Origin: an uncultured Oscillibacter sp.
GTDB lineage: Bacteria > Bacillota > Clostridia > Oscillospirales > Oscillospiraceae
DNA: 30,089 bases
Reading direction: 5' to 3'
Assembly: GCA_900770295.1 (NCBI GenBank)
Contig: CAAGJQ010000094.1
Location: forward strand, 1-30,089
This document shows, piece after piece, positions 24,890 to 30,089 of the stretch. The position numbers and the translations under genes are program-made. The stretch's first letter is position 1. Each line of letters opens with the position of its first letter. Under the pieces are notes generated by a model. The model saw nothing but the letters and a program-made list of their open reading frames with translations. It searched no databases and was not told the origin of the DNA.

Positions 24890-25579
24890 ATGAAAGATTT
24901 TGAAACATATGCCGCACATGAGCGGCTGGAAACGCTCCGGGCGAACGCCGCACGGAAGCTAAGCCGCCAGCAGAGAGCGCAGCGGCGCCGCTTCTACCGC
25001 CGTACATCCGCCGTGCTCCTGGTTCTTCTTCTCTGCCTGCTCTCCGCCCTGTGCGGAAGCGCCTTTGCTGACGCCTCTGTCATGCCGCAGGAGACGAGGG
25101 AAGCCGTACCCACGGAAACACCCGCCGAAGCGGAAAGCGCCGCTCCAGTGCCCGCCATAGAGCCGCAGGAGGACATGGAGAACGAGCAGATAGAAGCCGC
25201 ACTTCTCTCCCGCTCCACCGTCATTGAGAGCTGCACCGTCACCTTCTACTGCGCGGAGCGCTACCCCCACATCTGCGGCACCGGGGACGGCATCGCCTAC
25301 GACGGCACGTCGGTCCTTCCCTGGGCCACCTGCGCGGTGGACCCGGACGTCATTCCCCTGGGCAGTACGGTCCTGGTGGACCTGGGCGACGGCGAGGGCC
25401 TGCGGTATTTTCGGGCCAATGACACCGGCGTCAAGGGCGACCATATAGACATCTGCGTCCCCACCCACGACGAGGCCCTGCGCCTCGGCATCCAGACAAG
25501 CACCGTCTATTGGTGCGAGGAGGCGGTTCCTTCCAAAGGAGGAAGCAATGACCAAGCAAGAACGCCTGAAAGCCTTTGA
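24890..25579 (+). CDS. membrane-anchored 3D-domain protein (MltA-like peptidoglycan hydrolase domain)
   Basis: 229 residues: a basic helical N-terminus (1-38), one membrane segment or uncleaved signal (about 39-60, LLVLLLCLLSALCGSAFA), an acidic Pro/Glu-rich linker (68-105) and a 3D domain (about 115-210). The three signature aspartates are visible: Asp151 (AVDPDVIPLGS), Asp178 (ANDTG) and Asp187 (HIDICV). This double-psi beta-barrel is found in lytic transglycosylases and YabE/YocH-type wall proteins, so it should act on peptidoglycan outside the membrane. It is odd inside a replication module. AGGAGGATAACC precedes the ATG, and its last 32 bases overlap the next gene. Confidence 0.88.
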   Translation: MKDFETYAAHERLETLRANAARKLSRQQRAQRRRFYRRTSAVLLVLLLCLLSALCGSAFADASVMPQETREAVPTETPAEAESAAPVPAIEPQEDMENEQIEAALLSRSTVIESCTVTFYCAERYPHICGTGDGIAYDGTSVLPWATCAVDPDVIPLGSTVLVDLGDGEGLRYFRANDTGVKGDHIDICVPTHDEALRLGIQTSTVYWCEEAVPSKGGSNDQARTPESL

Positions 25580-25901
25580 AATGCGTCTGGACGGGAGAAA
25601 CTGGAGCGAAATAGGCCGGGCCCTTGGCTATTCCTCCACCGCAGTCAAGCAGGACCTGCAGGGCTGCGTCCTGACAAAGCCGCGCCAAGTCCATTGCGTG
25701 TATCCGGTCATCCGCCGGATTATCACGGAGGACTACGGCGGCTCCGTCCGGGCCTTTGCGGACGCCTGCGGCATCTCCTACGGGGCGATGTATTACACGC
25801 TGTCCGGGAAATGCTTTGTCCCGCCGGAGCGGCAGGAGGTCATCAGCAAGGCCATCGGCATCCCGCCCGTGGAGGCCTTTGAGCGGGAGGAGGAACCCTG
25901 A
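25548..25901 (+). CDS. phage protein with one or two helix-turn-helix motifs
   Basis: 117 residues. An HTH is visible at about 17-38 (NWSEIGRALGYSSTAVKQDL), and a second HTH-like region at about 68-108 (SVRAFADACGISYGAMYYTLSGK) resembles XRE repressors. It may bind DNA as a pseudo-dimer in early gene control. It starts within the end of the 3D-domain gene with AAAGGAGG before the ATG, so it is co-transcribed. Two bases separate it from the next gene. No named family is assigned. Confidence 0.75.
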   Translation: MTKQERLKAFEMRLDGRNWSEIGRALGYSSTAVKQDLQGCVLTKPRQVHCVYPVIRRIITEDYGGSVRAFADACGISYGAMYYTLSGKCFVPPERQEVISKAIGIPPVEAFEREEEP

Positions 25902-25903
25902 CC

Positions 25904-26221
25904 ATGTACATCTGCGACATCTGCGCAACACCCTTTGACGAACCCAGAAAGCACGTGGAGCGCACCGTTGAGGACGGCAGGATCCGAACAGACATTGAAC
26001 TGCTTTGCCCCATCTGCGCATCCCCATATTTTGCGAATGCGGACAGCTGTCCGAAATGCGGAGAATGGAAGCTGAAGCAGGCCCCACTATGCCGCGCCTG
26101 CCGCGCCGATCTGCTCCGCCGCCTCACCGAATTTGCGGACAAGCTGACCGCCGAGGAAGAGGAGCAGCTGGACGACTGGCTGGACGGCGACACCATCACC
26201 AACAGGGGGAAGTGGAAATGA
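25904..26221 (+). CDS. phage zinc-ribbon protein
   Basis: 105 residues with four CxxC-type knuckles: CDIC (4-7), CPIC, CPKC and CRAC, which can form two zinc ribbons. The C-terminus is acidic and helical (TAEEEEQLDDWLDGD). It probably mediates nucleic acid or protein contacts in the replication module; no catalytic residues are seen. GGAGGAACC precedes the ATG. Its stop overlaps the start of the RecB-like nuclease (ATGA). Confidence 0.8.
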   Translation: MYICDICATPFDEPRKHVERTVEDGRIRTDIELLCPICASPYFANADSCPKCGEWKLKQAPLCRACRADLLRRLTEFADKLTAEEEEQLDDWLDGDTITNRGKWK

Positions 26222-26802
26222 ACATCACATTTGACGAATCCACCCATACATACACCATCGACGGCAAAGAGGTCCCCAGCGTGACAACCGTCTGCCGCTT
26301 TCTGGCATACGACCAGAAATCAGACAAGCCGTGGCTGGCCCGCGTGGCCGCTGACCGCGGCACCCGCGTTCACGCCGCCTGCGCCATGATCGACTACGGA
26401 GAGGACCCGGACGAGGACTTCGAGACCGCCGGATACCTGAAAGCCTACCGCCGCTTCCTGGCGGACTACCGCCCGGAGTGGGAGGGCATCGAGTACATCG
26501 CAGGGGACACGATTCTCGGCGTTGCAGGAACCGTAGACCGCTTCGGCACTTTGTACGACGGCCGAACCTGCATTTTGGATATCAAGACAGGCTACCAGCT
26601 CCACGACGCGCCGCTCCGTGCCCAGTTGACCGGCTACAAGCGCCTGCTTGCTCTTGACAGAGGCTTCTACCCGGATCACCTGTACGCCCTGCAATTATCC
26701 AAGGACGGAACCTATCAACTACGGGAGGTCCTTCAGGATGACGAACTCCTGAACGCCTGCATTTTCATCAACAACGCTGTGGAAAGGAAGAAGACCAAAT
26801 GA
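26218..26802 (+). CDS. RecB/Cas4-like PD-(D/E)XK exonuclease
   Basis: 194 residues with the RecB-family nuclease motifs in order: His52 (GTRVHAAC), Asp107 (GTVDRFG), Asp121 and Lys123 (ILDIKTG), Gln136 and Tyr140 (AQLTGYKRLL). It should resect DNA ends with Mg2+ or Mn2+ to give single strands for annealing. It has no helicase and no iron-sulfur cysteines, so it is a stand-alone phage nuclease, not Cas4. It starts with ATGA overlap from the zinc-ribbon gene and ends with ATGA overlap into the next gene, a possible annealing partner. Confidence 0.9.
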   Translation: MNITFDESTHTYTIDGKEVPSVTTVCRFLAYDQKSDKPWLARVAADRGTRVHAACAMIDYGEDPDEDFETAGYLKAYRRFLADYRPEWEGIEYIAGDTILGVAGTVDRFGTLYDGRTCILDIKTGYQLHDAPLRAQLTGYKRLLALDRGFYPDHLYALQLSKDGTYQLREVLQDDELLNACIFINNAVERKKTK

Positions 26803-27518
26803 ATGAACTGATCCCATATTCCTATGAACAGTCTGCCCTGACTGTCTCCCGTATCCCAAGGACCCAGGACTATGCCATCTCCGTGTACGGCTGCGCTCCC
26901 GCCACGCTGAAGCGCGGCGTGGACTTCGGCACGATCCGCAAGAAGAACGGCGACGCCATGACGAAGAATCCCACGCTGTTCAAGTCCGGCGCCGAAAAGG
27001 TGGCCGTGGCCTACGGCCTGTGCCAGCGCTACACCGTGGAGAGCAAGATCGAGGACGTGGAGAACGGCTTTTTCTATTTTATGGTTCGCTGTGACCTGGT
27101 GAAGATCGTAAACGGCACCGAGTACGTCATCACATCCAGCTACGGCAGCGGCAACACCCGCGAGGGCCGCACCGGCAGCCAAAGCCCCTATGACGGCGCC
27201 AACTCCGCCCTGAAGATGGCCCAGAAGCGCGCCCTGGTCTCCGCCGCGCTGTCCCTCGGCTGCATGAGCGATTGCTTCACGCAGGACATTGAGAGCGACA
27301 CGGAGGACGCAAGCGTCTACTTTGCCGATAAGGACCCCAGCAAGCCCATCACCGCCAAGCAGATCACCTTCTTTTACGCAGCCACCGGGCGTCGCGGCAT
27401 GACCAAAAACGAGGCCAAGGACTTCCTCAAAGCCCATGGATACGCCAGCGCCAAGGAGATTAAATCCGGCGACTTCGACACCCTGCTGGAAGACCTCGAT
27501 AAGGTGCAGGAGGGATAA
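26799..27518 (+). CDS. probable phage recombination protein (candidate single-strand annealing protein)
   Basis: 239 residues, soluble. The N-half has strands and loops (GVDFGTIRKKNGDAMTKNPTLF, YFMVRCDLVKIV) and the middle has SALKMAQKRALVSAALSLG followed by FTQDIE, a phrase typical of phage proteins in Rad52/Erf-like recombination slots. The C-terminal third (KPITAKQITFFYAATGRRGMTKNEAKDFLKAHGY) is a small helical domain. It sits between a RecB-like nuclease and SSB, exactly where single-strand annealing proteins lie. The annealing role is inferred mainly from position and loose similarity. Confidence 0.6.
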   Translation: MNELIPYSYEQSALTVSRIPRTQDYAISVYGCAPATLKRGVDFGTIRKKNGDAMTKNPTLFKSGAEKVAVAYGLCQRYTVESKIEDVENGFFYFMVRCDLVKIVNGTEYVITSSYGSGNTREGRTGSQSPYDGANSALKMAQKRALVSAALSLGCMSDCFTQDIESDTEDASVYFADKDPSKPITAKQITFFYAATGRRGMTKNEAKDFLKAHGYASAKEIKSGDFDTLLEDLDKVQEG

Positions 27519-27521
27519 ATA

Positions 27522-27956
27522 ATGTACATCAAAGGCATCCCCGATTACAGCCGGGACGGCAAGCAGAAGGAGACGGGCCTCTTTGCAGGCCTCGTCTCCC
27601 AGGACGGAGAATTGAAGCAGACCCAGAACGGAAAGGAGTTCGGCTCCGCCTCCGTCCGTGCCTTCAACCGCAAGGACGGCACCGCCGCCTTTATGACCAT
27701 CAAGAGTTTCGGCGACTATTCCCGCCTAATTGCCAATCTCCGCAAGGGCGACCGCATTCTTTGCGCCGGCACCGTGGAAAGCCGGGAGTATAACGGAAAG
27801 ACCTACACGGATATGCTGGTGGACTTCATGATGACATCCGACACGATTCCGGCAGCATCTGCCCCGGCAGAAAACCGCGCAGCGCTGACCCAGCGCATGG
27901 AAAGCGCCGGATTTGCAGAAATCACGCCGGAGGAGGATGCGGAATTGCCGTTCTGA
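27522..27956 (+). CDS. ssb: phage single-stranded DNA-binding protein (SSB, OB fold)
   Basis: 144 residues. The OB-fold pattern is visible (FGSASVRAFNRKDGTAAFMTIKSFGDYSRLIANLRKGDRILCAGTVESREYNGKTYTDMLVDFM), then a flexible linker, then the acidic tail EEDAELPF that in SSB proteins recruits repair and replication partners. It coats single-stranded DNA during phage replication and recombination. It is separated by three bases from the previous gene and followed by the helicase 16 bases downstream. Confidence 0.9.
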   Translation: MYIKGIPDYSRDGKQKETGLFAGLVSQDGELKQTQNGKEFGSASVRAFNRKDGTAAFMTIKSFGDYSRLIANLRKGDRILCAGTVESREYNGKTYTDMLVDFMMTSDTIPAASAPAENRAALTQRMESAGFAEITPEEDAELPF

Positions 27957-27972
27957 AGAGAGGTGAACACCC

Positions 27973-29292
27973 ATGCAGAGCACATCACTGCCGGACGCCT
28001 CTCCATACCTTGTCTATGAATCCCGCTTTATGGACCCAACCTCCCCGGACGGTCTGTGGATCTGCACGGATGCGGAGGACGTTGCGACCATCCAGATTAA
28101 CGCCGCTGCCCTGCCATACGGGGCAACGGCGGACAATCTGAACCGCGCCAGGAGCTTCCTGGAGGCGTTCCATTACGTGCTGGTGGTTGGGCCTGACGAG
28201 ACGAAAAGACGCGCCCTGGCGGACGCTTTGCGCCAGCAAGTGCCGTCTGTGGAGGTCTGCATCACCGCAAACAGCGTGTACCACGGCTGCACATCCATCC
28301 GGGAGCTTCAGGACAAGCACGGATATGAGGCGGTAGAAAACCTATGGAAAGACGCCGACGAGCTGCCACCCTACGGCCTGCTGGAAATCTCCAGCGTGGA
28401 GAAGGTTGACATGGCAAAGATACCACACGCCAAATCCGGCATCCCGGAACTAGACAAGCTGATAGGCGGACTGTATGAAGGCGAGGTATCCGTTTGGACG
28501 GGAAAGCGCAAGGAGGGCAAGTCCACCATGATCGGTCTGCCAATCCTATCAGCAATCAAAGAGGGCCGAAAGGTATGTGTTTACTCCGGGGAGCTACCTG
28601 CGTGGCGGTATAAGGCATGGCTGCTATCCATGGCAGCCGGGCCGGATAATCTGGTGGAGGAAGTCACGGAAACCGGGAAATCCGTCTGGAATGTCCGCCC
28701 GGAGATAGCAAAGCAAATCGACCTCTGGTGGAAGGATAAGCTGTTTCTGCTGGATAATACCGCATCCGGTATCCATGAGCCTGACAAGCTACTGGGCCTG
28801 ATGCAGTACACCAAGAAGCGTTTCGGCTGCTCCGTGTTCGTTCTGGACAATCTGATGACCGTTTCCCTGCCAGGAGAGGACAAATACAACGCACAGAGCG
28901 CCTTTGTTGGCCAGCTGGTGGACTTCGCCCATGAGACCAGCAGTCACGTCCACCTGGTAGCCCACCGCCGCAAGGGAGGCACCCAGAAGGGCAGCAAGGG
29001 AGACAGTGACGATGTTTCCGGCTCTGCCGACATCACAAACCGGGCGGACAACACCTTTGCCGTCTCCCGTATCGAGGACGAGGATTCCCCATTTGACGCC
29101 TCCTTGGAGATCCTTGCAAACCGCTCCTATGGCGTCACCGGCGTTATTCAACTTAAATTCGACATCCGTTCCCGCAGGTACTATCAAAGCAATCTTAACT
29201 GGAAATGCGGATGGGAAGAAGATGCAGCATCCGATGGACAAGTCCAGTTTACAGAGCTGACCGGAGATGACGCCGATAATCCATTTACATAA
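27973..29292 (+). CDS. phage DnaB/Twinkle-like replicative helicase
   Basis: 439 residues. The N-terminal 140 residues contain a toprim-like fold (FHYVLVVGPDETKRRAL) without a zinc finger or a clear primase site. The C-terminal RecA-like domain has Walker A TGKRKEGKST (176-185), Walker B VFVLDNL (Asp292), a HLVAHRRKGG arginine/histidine motif and SADITNRADN. It should form a ring that unwinds DNA in the 5'-3' direction at the phage fork. GAGAGGTGA precedes the ATG. A toprim without a catalytic motif suggests the priming activity is lost or supplied by another protein. Confidence 0.88.
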   Translation: MQSTSLPDASPYLVYESRFMDPTSPDGLWICTDAEDVATIQINAAALPYGATADNLNRARSFLEAFHYVLVVGPDETKRRALADALRQQVPSVEVCITANSVYHGCTSIRELQDKHGYEAVENLWKDADELPPYGLLEISSVEKVDMAKIPHAKSGIPELDKLIGGLYEGEVSVWTGKRKEGKSTMIGLPILSAIKEGRKVCVYSGELPAWRYKAWLLSMAAGPDNLVEEVTETGKSVWNVRPEIAKQIDLWWKDKLFLLDNTASGIHEPDKLLGLMQYTKKRFGCSVFVLDNLMTVSLPGEDKYNAQSAFVGQLVDFAHETSSHVHLVAHRRKGGTQKGSKGDSDDVSGSADITNRADNTFAVSRIEDEDSPFDASLEILANRSYGVTGVIQLKFDIRSRRYYQSNLNWKCGWEEDAASDGQVQFTELTGDDADNPFT

Positions 29293-29302
29293 GGAGAACG
29301 AT

Positions 29303-29707
29303 ATGGAAATCAAATTCACAGTCCCCGGCGCCCCTGTTGGAAAGGGGCGCCCACGGTTCACTCGAGCCGGGCATACATACACCCCGGAAAAGACCGCCGC
29401 CTATGAAGAAAAAGTCCGCCTCTGCTGGAAAACGCAGAGCGGACAGGGATTTGCTGGCGGCATCCCCTTGAGAGCGTCTATCATGGCGTATTTCCCCATT
29501 CCGAAGTCTGTATCGAAAAAGAAAGCCGCCGCTATGGAAGGGAAGTTTCACACAAAGAAATGTGACGCGGATAATCTGTGCAAGTCAATTTTTGACGCAT
29601 TAAACGGATACGCCTACCCGGACGATTCCGCCATCCAGATTGACCGCTGCTGGAAGGTCTACACCAACGCCGCCCCCCGGGTGGAAGTAACGATTTCGGA
29701 GGCGTGA
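29303..29707 (+). CDS. rusA: RusA-family Holliday junction resolvase
   Basis: 134 residues. Signatures: PGAPVGKGRPRF at the N-terminus, DADNLCKSIFDALNGYAYPDD with the metal-binding aspartates Asp88, Asp90 and Asp107/Asp108, then IQIDRCWKVY. RusA proteins are dimers that cut four-way junctions, resolving phage replication and recombination intermediates before packaging. The start at 29303 is chosen for AAGGAGAACG upstream; an in-frame ATG at 29267 lies within the helicase gene. Two bases separate it from the next gene. Confidence 0.93.
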   Translation: MEIKFTVPGAPVGKGRPRFTRAGHTYTPEKTAAYEEKVRLCWKTQSGQGFAGGIPLRASIMAYFPIPKSVSKKKAAAMEGKFHTKKCDADNLCKSIFDALNGYAYPDDSAIQIDRCWKVYTNAAPRVEVTISEA

Positions 29708-29709
29708 GC

Positions 29710-30089
29710 ATGGAGAGACTTAGCGATACAGCGATTGAAATTATCAACGAGCTGCACACAGAAAGACTTGATTATTCCAGCGAGTACATCCCGCTCATTG
29801 ATGCTGCAAACCGCCTCGTAGCCTATGAGGACACCGGCCTTGAGCCGGAGGAAATCGCTAATTTTATGAAGCGGTGGGAGCGGGCAGTTGAGATTGCTGG
29901 GCTTTGCAAAAAGGGAGGAATTGACCACCTTTTGGAACTTAAAAAGGCCGAGCAGGACGGGCGTCTGGTGGTGCTGCCCGCAAAAACGGTATTTGAATTA
30001 ACATGGGATGCTGGGCCTGAATGTGACATTGTATGTCCCGTTTCTATCAATGGCGAAGGGTGCTGCGATTTTTGCGATAAAGGGAAACT
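29710..30089 (+). CDS. phage protein of unknown function, cut by the right edge
   Basis: 126 complete codons are visible without a stop; the C-terminus is missing. The segment ANRLVAYEDTGLEPEEIANF (about 33-52) is a short phrase frequent in early proteins of Clostridial phages. The end is Cys-rich (PECDIVCPV, GCCDFCDKG), which may bind metal. It follows rusA by two bases and is in the same operon. Function unknown. Confidence 0.7.
   Translation, partial: MERLSDTAIEIINELHTERLDYSSEYIPLIDAANRLVAYEDTGLEPEEIANFMKRWERAVEIAGLCKKGGIDHLLELKKAEQDGRLVVLPAKTVFELTWDAGPECDIVCPVSINGEGCCDFCDKGK

Larger units (their letters stand above)
18361..30089. mobile_element. left end of a temperate prophage, continuing beyond the window
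   Basis: The GC content drops just after the 18321-18360 terminator, and an integrase, S24 repressor, Cro-like protein, KilA antirepressor and replication/recombination module follow in standard temperate-phage order. Structural genes and the right attachment site are not in the window, so phage family and size are unknown. A phage-derived or satellite element is also possible. Confidence 0.9.

Noticed and set aside
26218..26802. Cas4 of a CRISPR system
   Set aside because: The nuclease motifs match, but the iron-sulfur cysteines of Cas4 are missing, no other cas genes or repeats are present, and the neighbours are phage replication genes.

Overview
The window looks like a chromosomal segment of a GC-rich, spore-forming, anaerobic gut Clostridium relative (Oscillospiraceae-like, in the style of Flavonifractor, Lawsonibacter or Oscillibacter). 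It is interrupted on the right by the left end of a temperate phage. The assignment is inferred from SpoIID, a giant 2-hydroxyacyl-CoA dehydratase activase, Gram-positive ribosome binding sites (GGAGG) and sigma-A type promoters, and high GC. No rRNA, tRNA or CRISPR array is visible.

Chromosomal part, about 1-18360. On the minus strand lie an alpha/beta hydrolase cut by the left edge, a DAACS-type amino-acid symporter whose substrate-site Arg is replaced by Cys, and a 1463-1465-residue double-ASKHA dehydratase activase. A MarR regulator with a near-consensus promoter is divergent from the activase, with a perfect 11-bp inverted repeat between them. Next come an unrecognised 348-residue protein, a bidirectional terminator, and a minus-strand pair of TetR regulator and MntP manganese exporter. 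mntP is preceded by a recognisable yybP-ykoY manganese riboswitch whose expression platform appears to hide the ribosome binding site. On the plus strand follow a Cys-rich DUF1540 peptide and two half-size TauE/SafE permeases translationally coupled by GTGA. A minus-strand response regulator, histidine kinase and HtrA-like protease form a tight envelope-stress style operon. Beyond it lie a secreted protein with a decayed polysaccharide-deacetylase domain, SpoIID, and a plus-strand polytopic membrane protein followed by two terminators.

Prophage part, about 18361-30089, running off the right edge. Its order is: tyrosine integrase (minus); a divergent short transcript with its own promoter and terminator (candidate phage sRNA); an S24 repressor (minus) facing a small Cro-like protein (plus) across a regulatory region with two near-consensus promoters and three similar 14-bp operator sites; a KilA/BRO antirepressor; small membrane-protein genes on the opposite strand; and an early operon. 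The early operon holds small zinc-ribbon and HTH proteins, several unrecognised phage proteins, a membrane-anchored 3D-domain protein, a RecB-like nuclease, a possible single-strand annealing protein, SSB, a DnaB/Twinkle-like helicase and a RusA resolvase. Many of these genes overlap by ATGA, consistent with one rightward transcript for phage replication and recombination.

The most unusual signal is the roughly 290-bp non-coding stretch 24132-24429. Guanines recur there every five bases in 53 of 57 consecutive pentamers, with the phase slipping by a base between blocks. This periodicity is not a coding one. Other points of interest are a shared 33-37 bp promoter-like element at 19791 and 22857, 19-bp direct repeats flanking a minus-strand small membrane gene that overlaps a rival plus-strand reading frame, and the Mn riboswitch platform.
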